Positions 34,763 through 44,458 of a DNA stretch of 64,000 nucleotides are shown here, one piece after another. The position numbers were made by a program, and so were the translations under genes. The notes beneath the pieces were generated by a model that was not told the origin of the DNA, ran no database searches, and saw only the letters and a program-made list of their open reading frames with translations. This DNA is from Methylomicrobium sp. (GTDB taxonomy: Bacteria; Pseudomonadota; Gammaproteobacteria; Methylococcales; Methylomonadaceae), in assembly GCA_018333785.1 (NCBI GenBank), contig JAGXSU010000008.1, forward strand, positions 1 through 64,000, written 5' to 3'. Within the stretch, counting starts at the first letter, position 1, and each line of letters starts with the position of its first letter.

Positions 34763-37093
34763 ATGACAAATAAGACTGTGAATAGCAAAGCCTTAACCCG
34801 TTACAGGGATTTTTATCCGGCTTTTATTGTGTTGTTGATTTCGCTGCTGGCGTTATTCATGGTTACACGTCAGATCAATGAACGTTATCACCAGCGGTTG
34901 ATTGATCATTTTAATTTTGAAACGGAGCGCGTTACCACTATTATTCGCGAGCGCATGGCCTTGCATGGAAATACCTTGGTCAGTGCTGCCGGATTGTTCG
35001 CGGCCAGTGATAACGTCACTCGTCAAGACTGGAGTCAGTTTGTCGGAATGCTGGGACTGGAACAGAACCACCCCGGCTTGCAGGGCTTGGGGTATTCAGT
35101 ATGGATTCCCGGCGGGCAACTGCAGCAACACCTTGAGTTCATCCGGCAACAGGGTTTTCCCTATTATGTGGTCAATCCGGTAGGTGACCGCGAAAATTAC
35201 TCCAGTATCATCTATCTCGAACCTTTTTCCGGACGTAATCTTCGGGCGTTTGGTTATGACATGTTTACTGAGCCAGTTCGAAACAAGGCGATGGAGCGTG
35301 CGCGCGATCGGGCCGAATTGGCCTACACAGAAAAAGTCACTCTTTTACAGGAAACCAGCGAGGATGTTCAGGCCGGGATGTTGGCCTATTTTCCTGTGTA
35401 TCGTAATGGCACTGTTCCTCAAACGTTGGAACAACGCCGTGCCGCATTAGCCGGTTGGGTATACAGTCCTTACCGGATGACAGATCTTCTGGATGCGATA
35501 CTGGGCAAAAAACTGTTTGGCCTGCATCTTGAAATTTTTGATGCTGATAATCTCAGTATCGACGGCTTGCTCTACGACAACAGGCAAATTTTGCAACCGT
35601 CTGAAGTGTCAGCCTTGCAAGAGGGTGCGCCCAGCCGAATGCTGCGTCTGGATTTGGGTGGGCATTTCTGGACGCTGCGCTACACGGCGCTGCCTGAATT
35701 TGAAAAAAACGCGCAATTTTCATCTCCCTGGGTAGAAATATCGACGTTATCACTGGTCGGAGTATTACTTTTTTTCATTACCCTGGCCTATATGAGTGCT
35801 CGTCGCAACGCTGGAATTGCGCAACATTTATCAAAGTCATTACAACAAAGCGAACGCAGGTTCCGGCGCCTCTTCGAAAATACGCCTGTTGCTTATCTGG
35901 CGCTCGATATTCAGGGATGTATGCTGGATTTCAATCCTCAACTTTGTTCATTGTTAGGCTATACAGCCGATGACTTGCGGGGTAAAAAGCTGTTTGAATT
36001 AATGACCTCTGAGAATCGGGAAGCGTTCGAGCTCAAACTGCAGATGCTGGATCACTACGGCATCATGGAAACAGAACTGTCACTGTCGAGAAAATCCGGA
36101 CACCTACTTACGGTTATTCTCGATGCCCGCCTGCAGAAAAATAAATCCGGCCAAGGTATTGTTCATTGTATTCTGACCAACATTACTGAGCGCAAGCAGG
36201 CCGAAATCAAGTTGCAGCTGGCGGCCAGGGTATTCAGTGAAGCACATGAAGGCATTACTATCAGCGATGCCGATGGCACCATCATCGATGTCAATCCTAC
36301 CTTTAGCGCGATAACAGGCTATCCGCACGATGAAATGATAGGGCAAAATCACCGCATCATGAAATCAGGCCTACACGACAGGGCCTTTTATAAGGCACTG
36401 TGGCACAGGCTGAAAACAGACGGGCATTGGCAAGGTGAGATCTGGGACCGTAAAAAAAGCGGGGAACTCTACGTCGTCAATTTGACCATTTCTGCAATGC
36501 GTAATCAGAATGGAGAAATTGTTAACTATTTAGGGTTGTTCTCCGATATCACCCAAACCAAACTTCAGCAACAAAAGCTGGAAAAACTGGCGCATTACGA
36601 TGCTTTGACAGACTTACCCAACCGTATTCTGTTTTCCGACCGGTTTAATCAGGCGCTGGCGCACTGCAAACGTGAAAAGGCTATGCTGGGTGTGGTTTAC
36701 ATGGATCTGGACGGCTTTAAGCAGGTTAACGATAATTTGGGCCACGAGTCGGGCGATCAACTGTTGATTGAAGTAGCCGGGCGCTTGAAATCCTGTCTGC
36801 GGGAAGGTGACACGGTCTCAAGGTTGGGCGGTGACGAATTTGCCTTGCTAATGAGCGGTATCGAATCCAAGGCGCATTGCGAACGGGCGCTGCAACGCAT
36901 TCACCACACCATCAGTCAGCCTTATAATATTGGCGGGCAAAGTGTAACAATCGGCATAAGCAGCGGTGTAACTTTGTATCCACTGGATAAAAGCGATCCC
37001 AATTTCCTGCTGCGCCATGCCGATCAAGCGATGTATAAGGCCAAACAGCAGGGCACTAATCATTTTGTGTTCTTTCAGGCTAATGAAAATTGA
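34763..37093 (+). CDS. Membrane diguanylate cyclase: CHASE-PAS-PAS-GGDEF
   Basis: The protein is 776 residues from an ATG with a near-perfect ribosome site; the in-frame TTG at 34721 is not needed. The order is transmembrane helix (about 20-38), periplasmic CHASE sensor (about 60-280, with QGLGYSVWIPG and a DRENYSSIIYLEPFSGRN block), second helix (about 325-345), two PAS domains (about 365-480 and 490-605), then GGDEF (about 610-776). The active site RLGGDEF (about 687-693) is intact. An inhibitory-site RxxD (REGD) lies five residues upstream, so active and product-inhibited c-di-GMP synthesis is expected. There is no EAL domain. It could feed the candidate c-di-GMP riboswitch at 625-702. Confidence 0.93.
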   Translation: MTNKTVNSKALTRYRDFYPAFIVLLISLLALFMVTRQINERYHQRLIDHFNFETERVTTIIRERMALHGNTLVSAAGLFAASDNVTRQDWSQFVGMLGLEQNHPGLQGLGYSVWIPGGQLQQHLEFIRQQGFPYYVVNPVGDRENYSSIIYLEPFSGRNLRAFGYDMFTEPVRNKAMERARDRAELAYTEKVTLLQETSEDVQAGMLAYFPVYRNGTVPQTLEQRRAALAGWVYSPYRMTDLLDAILGKKLFGLHLEIFDADNLSIDGLLYDNRQILQPSEVSALQEGAPSRMLRLDLGGHFWTLRYTALPEFEKNAQFSSPWVEISTLSLVGVLLFFITLAYMSARRNAGIAQHLSKSLQQSERRFRRLFENTPVAYLALDIQGCMLDFNPQLCSLLGYTADDLRGKKLFELMTSENREAFELKLQMLDHYGIMETELSLSRKSGHLLTVILDARLQKNKSGQGIVHCILTNITERKQAEIKLQLAARVFSEAHEGITISDADGTIIDVNPTFSAITGYPHDEMIGQNHRIMKSGLHDRAFYKALWHRLKTDGHWQGEIWDRKKSGELYVVNLTISAMRNQNGEIVNYLGLFSDITQTKLQQQKLEKLAHYDALTDLPNRILFSDRFNQALAHCKREKAMLGVVYMDLDGFKQVNDNLGHESGDQLLIEVAGRLKSCLREGDTVSRLGGDEFALLMSGIESKAHCERALQRIHHTISQPYNIGGQSVTIGISSGVTLYPLDKSDPNFLLRHADQAMYKAKQQGTNHFVFFQANEN

Positions 37094-37259
37094 TCTTTAC
37101 GCGCCTCCATTTTCACCGATGTTCAAGTCTATGTTAGCGTTAAGCGTTGGTGTCGCCTAGGCATGGATTCAGTCCAAGCATAATGGCAGTCTGTTTTTGA
37201 AATAATTGGAAAACCTCAGTCAACCTATCCCTTGCCGTAATTACTAATCACTTGAAATT

Positions 37260-38450
37260 ATGAACAATAACGCTAAATTCTCACTTCCGGATGACTTTTC
37301 CCTGGTTTTGGGTGGGCCGCTCTATCAGCTTTTTATCCGCGCTCACTTGACTACCCAGACACTTGATTTGGTCAAGCGCAGAGTGATCACCATATCCCTA
37401 TTTTCCTGGTTGCCGTTACTGATTCTTTCCGCGTTGGCTGGCGATGCACTGGGCGGCGCCATTAAAGTCCCCTTTATTTATGATGCGGATGTACATGTTC
37501 GTTTTCTTCTGGCCTTGCCCTTGATGTTGGTCGCTGAAATCTTAGTTCATAAGCGCATCAGGTTGACTATTCAGCAATTTATCGAGCGCAGAATCATTAT
37601 GCCGCCAGTCCGACCGCAGTTCGATGCCGTTATCAACTCAGCAATGCGTTTGCGCAATTCGGTGGTGATCGAAGTCATGCTGATTGCCCTGGTGCTGACC
37701 GTTACGCATCAGCTCTGGGCAAGTCAGATAGCCCTGGAGTCAGCGACCTGGTATGCGTCCGTCAAGGACGGTCAACGCCACTATTCTTTGGCAGGTTATT
37801 GGTACGGTTATGTCAGCATTCCCGTTTTTCAATTCTTATTAGCACGCTGGTTTTTTCGCATTTTCATCTGGGCGCGGTTTCTCTGGCAAGTTTCCCGGTT
37901 GGATCTTTTCCTGGTTCCTACGCATCCTGATCGTGCCGCAGGACTCGGTTTTCTAGGGGGAAGTGCTGCGGCCTTTATGCCCTTGCTTTTGTCTCAAGGC
38001 TGTTTGCTGGCAGGCTTGGTCGCCAATCAAATTTTTTATGAAGGCAAAACACTGCTGGACTTTAAACCCGAGATTCTGGCCAGCGTGGTTTTTTTCCTGA
38101 TACTCGTGCTCGGTCCTTTGTGTGTGTTCGCGCCCCGTCTCGCGCAAGTCAAAAGGCAAGGATTGCTGGAGTATGGCGCACTGGCGAACCGGTATGCGCG
38201 TGAATTTGATGATAAATGGCTGCGCGGCGGTGCACCGCAAGATGAGCCACTGGTCGGTAGCGGCGATATTCAATCCTTGAACGATATGGCCGGAAGTTTT
38301 GAGGTCGTGCAGACGATGCGTCCTTTTCCATTCAGTAAAACGATTGTTCTACAAACCGCGATTACAGTTCTGGCGCCTTTGCTGCCGTTGACCTTGACGT
38401 TGATTTCTTTGGAAGATTTGCTTAATCGCTTACTGGGCGTTTTATTATGA
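37260..38450 (+). CDS. Polytopic membrane protein of unknown function
   Basis: The 396-residue protein has about seven hydrophobic segments (ISLFSWLPLLILSALAG near 45; LLALPLMLVAEILV near 82; VVIEVMLIALVLTVT; YVSIPVFQFLLARWF; AAAFMPLLLSQGCLLAGL; ASVVFFLILVLGPLCVF; and a final helix near 365). Conserved-looking hydrophilic blocks are FIERRIIMPPVRPQFD and VPTHPDRAAGLGFLG. I do not recognise a transporter or enzyme family. It lies 166 bp after the diguanylate cyclase on the same strand, so joint expression is possible but not shown. Confidence 0.7.
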   Translation: MNNNAKFSLPDDFSLVLGGPLYQLFIRAHLTTQTLDLVKRRVITISLFSWLPLLILSALAGDALGGAIKVPFIYDADVHVRFLLALPLMLVAEILVHKRIRLTIQQFIERRIIMPPVRPQFDAVINSAMRLRNSVVIEVMLIALVLTVTHQLWASQIALESATWYASVKDGQRHYSLAGYWYGYVSIPVFQFLLARWFFRIFIWARFLWQVSRLDLFLVPTHPDRAAGLGFLGGSAAAFMPLLLSQGCLLAGLVANQIFYEGKTLLDFKPEILASVVFFLILVLGPLCVFAPRLAQVKRQGLLEYGALANRYAREFDDKWLRGGAPQDEPLVGSGDIQSLNDMAGSFEVVQTMRPFPFSKTIVLQTAITVLAPLLPLTLTLISLEDLLNRLLGVLL

Positions 38451-38540
38451 TCCGGGCGACCTCATTTTAATTATTCAACACGGCAACAAAACAAAGGTTA
38501 AGCACCATGTTGATAGCGGTTGGCGATAGCCAACCTAACA

Positions 38541-38715
38541 TTTCATGAAAGTCCTGCATTCGCCCCGTCAAATGAAATTAAGGAGAAAGAGAGCGGTCAC
38601 TCGCCCGACAGGACGCCGTGAATACGTCCATGTAAGCTTGACGGCGGCTCCCTGCCGCCGACACCTGTCGATCGAGTAACCGCTCCCTCTTCGGTTCATG
38701 TACTTTCACGGTAAC
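38541..38715 (+). repeat. 175-bp intergenic repeat, copy A (inverted partner at 60945-61116)
   Basis: The sequence from TTCATGAAAGTCCTGCATTC through AGGACGCCGTGAATACGTCC to CTTTCACGGTAAC recurs in reverse complement at 60945-61116 with only scattered differences. The ends are imperfect inverted repeats (TTCATGAAAGT against ACTTTCACGGTAAC). Internal inverted segments such as GGCGGC...GCCGCC are present. No frame codes for a recognisable protein, so a MITE-like element is likely. The surrounding 38451-38820 holds no gene. Confidence 0.85.
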
Positions 38716-38856
38716 ATTTCAAGGTCATAGCACTAATTGTTAGATTGCGAAAAGCATGCGACCCAACCTACCGCAAGCCTCATAACCCTTATTAAATGTT
38801 CAAACCGGCAATTGTCGTTGTTAAACCCCGGGTAGGAAAAAATGCCGTTAGGGCGC

Positions 38857-38888
38857 TATAATGCCCGGGTTTAAAAAATTAACCCGGG
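38857..38888 (+). promoter_or_regulatory. sbcC promoter -10 box with overlapping operator-like palindrome
   Basis: A perfect TATAAT lies at 38857-38862. An 8-bp inverted repeat begins two bases later: CCCGGGTT (38864-38871), 9-nt AT spacer, AACCCGGG (38881-38888). It covers the expected transcription start. A third half-site-like AACCCCGGG lies upstream near 38824-38832. The geometry suggests repressor control. No good -35 is visible. The protein that binds is unknown. Confidence 0.5.
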
Positions 38889-38910
38889 TGCCGGACAAAG
38901 CCGCCAATCA

Positions 38911-41900
38911 ATGAAAATACTTACACTTCATTTCAAGAATATAAATTCCTTAGAGGGTGAAAACCGCGTTGATTTTCAGCGCTCGCCTTTAAGTGAGGCG
39001 GGGGTATTTGCGATAACCGGGCCTAACGGATCAGGCAAATCCAGCATCCTGGATGTGATTACCTTAAGTCTGTACGGTGAAACTTTCCGATTTGACCGGC
39101 CTGCACAGCATGTGATGACCCGTCACACGGGGGAATGCTTCGCATCGGTTGAGTTTTCAGTGGATCAAAAAATTTATAAGGCGACATGGACAGTTGAGCG
39201 GGAGCAGCAAGACGCGGTAGGCCGCATAATGGCGCCGGCAATGAAGCTGATACGCTATGACGAAGAGCAGGAACAGCTTTTGGCGGAAACGCAGCATTCG
39301 GTGTGTCAACAGGTGGCTGAAATCACCGGAATGAATTTTCGCAACTTCACCCGTTCCATCATGTTGGCTCAAGGCGATTTCGCCGCTTTCCTCAATGCGC
39401 TGGATAATGAGCGTATGGATATTCTCGAGAAAATCATCAGTGCCGATATCTATACCGATTACAAAAACGCTATTGTCAATAAAGCAGAGCAGGAACAAGC
39501 GACACTGGCGTTGCTTAACGAGGATATTTCAGCGCTTGATCTGTTACCAACCGAAAAGCAGGAAGCGTATGAACACGATTTACAGGATTTCAAAGACCAA
39601 TTGGGTGAATTGACAGAACAGCAATCCGATTTGAAAAAACAGCAAGCCTGGCTGCAATCTTTGGCATCCTTTGAACAACGCATGGAGCGGTTAAGTGTTG
39701 ATAAGGAAAAACTCACTGTCCAGCTGGGTGAGCAGCAACAACTATTAGAGCAAATAGAACAAAACCGGGCCGTTTCAGTTTACAAAGATGCATGCACTGC
39801 GATTGAGGCGCAGCAAAAGGCAATTGAATCGTGTCGCAATGCAATTTCCGCCTATGATCAGGAAATTAAACAACTGTCTGACCTACTTGCCACTGCATCC
39901 GTTGACGCTGCCCGTTTGGGCGAGAAACAACAGGTGTCTTTCGAGGATCAACAAGCGGCAATAGCCGAGGAACGGGCCGCTATCGAGCAATATAGGCTGG
40001 AAAAACAATCCGAAGCCTTGCAACTGGATGCCTTGAATCTTCAGTTGACCGAGAAGCAGACTGCTCTGGTCACGGTCGATAACTGGCTGGCTGAGCATGC
40101 CGCCGATGTCAATCTGATCGATAATTTTCCGGAAACGGGTAAATTGAAAAATCTTAGAGCTCAGCTGAGCTCAGTGAATGACAAGTACAAATCCTCAGCA
40201 AAACTGACGGCAAATTCCGCCAAGCAGCTGGGTAAAAACAAACAGGCAATCGATTCCACTTCGCGTGCGGTTGAAAAATTAAAAGTCAAACTCCAAAATT
40301 ATGAAAGTCAATTGGAGAAAATTGCCGCCGGTTACGATGTCACTCAACTGGAGGAGCTGCTGGCGGATCAACGCGAGCGGATTCAGGATTTTGGCGAGTT
40401 ATACAAACTCAGTCAGGAACACGCTCGTCTGACGCGCTCCGGTTTCAGTTTGTTCGGCTTGTTCAGGATCAAGGAAGAACAATCCTCAGATGAACTTGAA
40501 CTCGAATTGCAAAAATACCAGGACGATCTGCAACGAGAAGAGAATATCCGTAAAGCCCTGGAATCTGCCGTTACCAATGAGGCACTGGTTGCAAAAATGG
40601 CGTTCGATAGAGAGCATTTGGTCGATGGTAAACCGTGCCCGCTTTGCGGTTCTATCAATCATCCTTATGCTCACAAGCCGCCCGTTTATGGGGATTCAAA
40701 AAAAGCGCTGGCTGATCAGCGCGCCAAAATTCAGGCTTTACTGGCAGGATCGGAACGTCTCAGCCAGCAAATCAAAGCCGTAACCAAACAAAACGAAAAC
40801 AGTAAAGTCAACCGCGAAAGAGTCAGGCAAATACGAGCCAGCTGGTTGACGCTGTGTAATCGCCTGAATGCGGCCAGCGAAGATTTGAACATTGATAACA
40901 GCCGTGGCATCAGGCGTTTGCTAAAGACGGAAGTCACAGAGTTAAAAAATATCAACGCCCTGTCTGCAAACTACCGCCGTCAACTCAAGCAGATTGAGCA
41001 AATCAAAACGCTGATTGCCAAGCGTGAAAGTTTTATTGAACAAATGCAGCAAGGTATAGAAAGTCTTGAAACGGAGCGTCAGAACCGGCCTCAGGAAGTC
41101 GTGGAACTGGAACAGACTTTGGAACAGCTCAAGGCAGACGAGCAGGCGTTAACCGCAAAAGTGCTGGAACAACTCGCCTTAGTCGGAGAGGCTATGCCTG
41201 GAAAGGGTAAGGAAGACCTGTTTTTTGATCGTATGAACCAGCGCCGTCAGGATTATCAAAGCTATACGTTGCGTCAGAAAAGTCTGCACAATGAAATAGC
41301 CGATTTGACCGGAAAAATCACGCTTTGTCAGGCCAAAATAGCCGAACTTGCAGATAAACTGGAACGCTCATCAAACCGCTTAAAGTTTGAAGAAGCCGCC
41401 GGGCTGCATTTGGCCCTGGTGGAAAAGCAAAAACTGAGAGCTGAAAAAGAGCGTTCATTAACACTGTTGAGTGGGCAGATGACCGATCAAATGAATCAAC
41501 TGCAAAATGAACTCGCAGGAACAGCTTATAACACGATTGCCGAAGTGATAGAGCTTCAGTATTTATTAGCTCGCAGACCCGAAATAGACCAGCGGCTAAA
41601 TGCCTTGTCAATGGAATTGAGTCAGAAAGAAGCCGAGTTGATTCGTTTTCAGGAACAACTGGATGCTGAACGAGCCTATGCAATGACCGGTTTAACAGAG
41701 ACTGAGTTGCTTCAGGAGTTGTCCAATATCACTGAGAAAATCGATATCACTGGACACGAAATAGCGCATCTGGAAAAAGTGTTGGGCAGACAGCTTCAAA
41801 TGATGCAAAAGTATGAGGTTTTATCCTCCAAACAAGTTGCCCAGGAAGAGATTGTCAAAGAAAGTCTGGCCGAATTAAAGTTGCTGGAACAGGAGCAAGG

Positions 41901-42378
41901 TTCCGTATTCAGGCGCAAAGTTCAGAATAAAATGGCCGAACAATTGTTGACCCGGGCCAATCTGATGCTGGAAAAAATCAGTGGTCGTTTTTATCTGAGG
42001 CAAATGCCCAGCGAGCAAGGGTTGGCGCTGGAAATTGAAGATACTTATCAGCAAAACGCCCGCCGCGCACCCAAAACGCTTTCCGGCGGCGAGAGTTTTG
42101 TTGTCAGTTTGGCTTTGGCGCTGGGCTTATCTGAACTGGCGAGTAACGGACGTTCGGTTGAATCGCTGTTTTTGGATGAAGGCTTTGGCAGTTTGGATGC
42201 CGAAACGTTGTATATCGTCATTTCGACCCTGGAGAGTTTGCGAACCCAGGGCAAAATGGTCGGTGTCATTTCCCATGTCGAAGCCGTTCACAAACGGATA
42301 AAAGCGCAATTGCAAATGGTTAAAAAACCTAACGGCATGAGTGTAATGCAAAACGTGTTTGAGCCGGAAGCCGTGTAG
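38911..42378 (+). CDS. sbcC: Exonuclease subunit SbcC (Rad50-like SMC ATPase)
   Basis: The 1155-residue protein has Rad50/SbcC architecture: N-terminal Walker A GPNGSGKSS (about 37-45), long coiled coils rich in Gln/Glu/Lys, a central zinc hook CPLCG (about 576-580), a second coiled-coil arm, then signature LSGGES (about 1057) and Walker B SLFLDEGFGSLD (about 1086). SbcC works with the nuclease SbcD to cut hairpins and process DNA ends. No sbcD lies next to it in this window, which is unusual because the two are commonly adjacent. It has its own promoter region with a palindrome. Its length is close to family norms. Confidence 0.93.
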   Translation: MKILTLHFKNINSLEGENRVDFQRSPLSEAGVFAITGPNGSGKSSILDVITLSLYGETFRFDRPAQHVMTRHTGECFASVEFSVDQKIYKATWTVEREQQDAVGRIMAPAMKLIRYDEEQEQLLAETQHSVCQQVAEITGMNFRNFTRSIMLAQGDFAAFLNALDNERMDILEKIISADIYTDYKNAIVNKAEQEQATLALLNEDISALDLLPTEKQEAYEHDLQDFKDQLGELTEQQSDLKKQQAWLQSLASFEQRMERLSVDKEKLTVQLGEQQQLLEQIEQNRAVSVYKDACTAIEAQQKAIESCRNAISAYDQEIKQLSDLLATASVDAARLGEKQQVSFEDQQAAIAEERAAIEQYRLEKQSEALQLDALNLQLTEKQTALVTVDNWLAEHAADVNLIDNFPETGKLKNLRAQLSSVNDKYKSSAKLTANSAKQLGKNKQAIDSTSRAVEKLKVKLQNYESQLEKIAAGYDVTQLEELLADQRERIQDFGELYKLSQEHARLTRSGFSLFGLFRIKEEQSSDELELELQKYQDDLQREENIRKALESAVTNEALVAKMAFDREHLVDGKPCPLCGSINHPYAHKPPVYGDSKKALADQRAKIQALLAGSERLSQQIKAVTKQNENSKVNRERVRQIRASWLTLCNRLNAASEDLNIDNSRGIRRLLKTEVTELKNINALSANYRRQLKQIEQIKTLIAKRESFIEQMQQGIESLETERQNRPQEVVELEQTLEQLKADEQALTAKVLEQLALVGEAMPGKGKEDLFFDRMNQRRQDYQSYTLRQKSLHNEIADLTGKITLCQAKIAELADKLERSSNRLKFEEAAGLHLALVEKQKLRAEKERSLTLLSGQMTDQMNQLQNELAGTAYNTIAEVIELQYLLARRPEIDQRLNALSMELSQKEAELIRFQEQLDAERAYAMTGLTETELLQELSNITEKIDITGHEIAHLEKVLGRQLQMMQKYEVLSSKQVAQEEIVKESLAELKLLEQEQGSVFRRKVQNKMAEQLLTRANLMLEKISGRFYLRQMPSEQGLALEIEDTYQQNARRAPKTLSGGESFVVSLALALGLSELASNGRSVESLFLDEGFGSLDAETLYIVISTLESLRTQGKMVGVISHVEAVHKRIKAQLQMVKKPNGMSVMQNVFEPEAV

Positions 42379-42534
42379 GGGTCAATAAATCACCCGTCAA
42401 ACACCAGCTTCCTGTCATCGAGGCGCCGTATCACGACGAAAAACAAAGATAAAAAGTAGGATGTGCTTTCAAACTCCTATTTGATAAGCGGTAACACTTT
42501 AGTCTTCCTTTGAAAAAGGCACTGCTCGTGTTAT

Positions 42535-42615
42535 TAGTTGAAAAGTTATTAACTCCGTCATCCCGGCAGGGATTGCCGGGATCTAGATTACATGGACGTG
42601 TAACATCCGTTGAAA
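42535..42615. repeat. Dispersed intergenic repeat, copy 5 (partial)
   Basis: TTATTAGTTGAAAAGTTATT, then CCGTCATCCCGGCAGGGATTG, then CCGGGATCTAG matches the outer part of copy 3. It lies between convergent sbcC and the nitroreductase gene and may help terminate both. Confidence 0.6.
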
Positions 42616-42638
42616 TAGACGTGACCCATTAACATCTT

Positions 42639-43241
42639 TCAAAAAGTATCCGTAAAAACCACCTCTTCCCTGCTTAATTGTCCGCCTCTGGGTTTGGCCG
42701 GTTGGATGGCTTTGCCAATGGCTACGAACATCGCGATAACATGGTCGTCGGGTAGCTTGATGAGCTTGGCGGCCTGATCAAAATCGAATCCGTCCATAGG
42801 ACAGGAATCATAACCCATGGCTTTCGCGGCCAGCATCAGCGTTTGTGCTGCAATGCCGCAGGAGCGCATCGCCTCATCGCGCTGGACTTGCTCTTTGCCT
42901 CGATAGTAAGTGTCTATTGCGGGAATCAGATAATCCTGAACTTCTTTGGGTGCATTGGCCCAATACCGCTCCGGCTGTTTTTCCCAGGCTTTTAAATCGG
43001 CACATAACACAATCAATAAAGAAGCATCGGTCACCTGCGCCTGATCCCAGGCTATCGCCCTGATTTGGCTGCGCAATTCAGGATCTTTGACGACAACGAA
43101 ACGCCAGTGTTGAATATTAAAAGCGGTGGGTGAGAGCATGGCCAGGGACATTAAGCCGCTAATTTCATCATCGGTCATACAATGGTTCGCATCATAAAGC
43201 TTGACCGCTCTTCGTTCTTTGATCGCATCTACTGTGTTCAT
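42639..43241 (-). CDS. Nitroreductase-family FMN oxidoreductase
   Basis: The 200-residue protein matches the nitroreductase fold. It has the N-terminal FMN-phosphate motif IKERRAVKLYD, a conserved SPTAFNIQHWRFVVVKD block, a middle helix with DEAMRSCGIAAQTLMLAAKAMGYDSCPM, and the late GxP-like AIGKAIQPAKPRGG. Such enzymes use NAD(P)H to reduce nitro compounds, quinones or flavins; the true substrate is unknown. It is likely monocistronic, with a spacer of about 130 bp to the modification operon upstream. It is not obviously connected to that operon. Confidence 0.88.
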   Translation of the reverse strand: MNTVDAIKERRAVKLYDANHCMTDDEISGLMSLAMLSPTAFNIQHWRFVVVKDPELRSQIRAIAWDQAQVTDASLLIVLCADLKAWEKQPERYWANAPKEVQDYLIPAIDTYYRGKEQVQRDEAMRSCGIAAQTLMLAAKAMGYDSCPMDGFDFDQAAKLIKLPDDHVIAMFVAIGKAIQPAKPRGGQLSREEVVFTDTF

Positions 43242-43368
43242 AATTAACCCGCTAATGGCTGTGATTTTAAAATGGGGGATTGTAAATCAGGGCTTTGATG
43301 CTGAACAGGTGCTCGCTGTGTCTCTTATGGTGATGAAGTTTTTTTAGTTTACTTGTGCGCACGATGTT

Positions 43369-44454
43369 TTAATTCGCACTTTCACCATTAACAGCTTGAT
43401 AGCCTTTTTTTGCCAAGTGGGGAATCAATAACTTAAGCGGCATCTTGAGCCAATGTGAGCGGATGAATAATAGCCAACGAGCCAAGCCGGTCCAGATATC
43501 CTCGCAACTGGAATGCTCAGGCATTAATACTCTTAGAAACAAAAAATCCATCAATTTAAGCTTAATTCTGTTTGGAGTGTAGGGCGCAATGCCTTTTAAT
43601 GCGTCTTCTGATAAGGGTGTTGCCAGGATGATCGATGCGTATCGTAAAGCATAAACCAGGGGTATTTGTTGTTTTAGTTCAATAGACCGATTGACCAATT
43701 GAGTCCAAAAGTTCTCCTGGCTTGAGAATTGGCGCAGAAGTAAATCGATATCGGAAATATCTCTCAACCCGTGTTTAAATTCACTTTCATGAAACAAGTG
43801 GGTGGCACTATGCAATAGTCTGTCTTCAGGCGCTAAAACCCAAAACGGCGAGTTTTCAATCTTGACAATATTGGCGAATAGTTTTTTGGGGTTGGGGCAC
43901 GTTTTGCAGGTTGTCGGCAAAATGTTGTGGTGAACATCCAAGGTCGTCTGTCTTTTCAAATGGATCATTGGCGGCAGTTCATGCATCCATTCCCGATAAT
44001 AGCGTTGGTCGTAATCATTTTGATGAGTTCCTACCCACAAATGTTTTTTTAACGCGCTTTCCACTGCTGATAAATCATTTTGATTGACCAAGATGTCAAC
44101 ATCCGAAAAAAGCCGACCCTTCTCCGCATGATCTGATGCAAGTACATAGGCAGATCCTTTTAGGAAAATTACCGGGATAGCCAATTCTGCCAGAGCTTTA
44201 TCAATACAGCGAAATTCCCATTGCAGTGAATGATTCAGTTTGTTCGAGTAGGCTGTGGCTGAAATAAAATGATTTTTGATGTTATCAGCCAGATTATCGA
44301 TTAAGCCGTTCTCTTGCAGCACTAGATAAAGCCGGACTAAAAGCATTGATTGTCTGGCCTGACGAATCAATAAATCCCAGTCCTTAGGTGTATACGCGCA
44401 AACGGACGAGGGGTTTTTAAGAACTTGGGCGACACGGTTTTTTGTTAAATCCAT
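43369..44454 (-). CDS. Nucleotidyltransferase-fold protein of HPr-kinase-related modification operon (PF14907 type)
   Basis: The protein is 361 residues from the ATG at 44454, 4 nt after the kinase stop; the frame extends further upstream but would overlap the kinase. Family signs are FLKGSAY (about 97-103), LFSDVDILV with the metal-binding Asp pair D118/D120, HELPPMIHLKRQTTLDVHHNI and LLHSATHLFH. This is the uncharacterised nucleotidyltransferase family also found beside HPr-kinase-like enzymes in some lasso-peptide clusters, where it is thought to act in peptide tailoring. Here it is last of four co-oriented, tightly packed genes. The substrate is most simply the exported protein encoded first in the operon, as inference. 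Confidence 0.8.
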   Translation of the reverse strand: MDLTKNRVAQVLKNPSSVCAYTPKDWDLLIRQARQSMLLVRLYLVLQENGLIDNLADNIKNHFISATAYSNKLNHSLQWEFRCIDKALAELAIPVIFLKGSAYVLASDHAEKGRLFSDVDILVNQNDLSAVESALKKHLWVGTHQNDYDQRYYREWMHELPPMIHLKRQTTLDVHHNILPTTCKTCPNPKKLFANIVKIENSPFWVLAPEDRLLHSATHLFHESEFKHGLRDISDIDLLLRQFSSQENFWTQLVNRSIELKQQIPLVYALRYASIILATPLSEDALKGIAPYTPNRIKLKLMDFLFLRVLMPEHSSCEDIWTGLARWLLFIRSHWLKMPLKLLIPHLAKKGYQAVNGESAN

Positions 44455-44458
44455 AATT

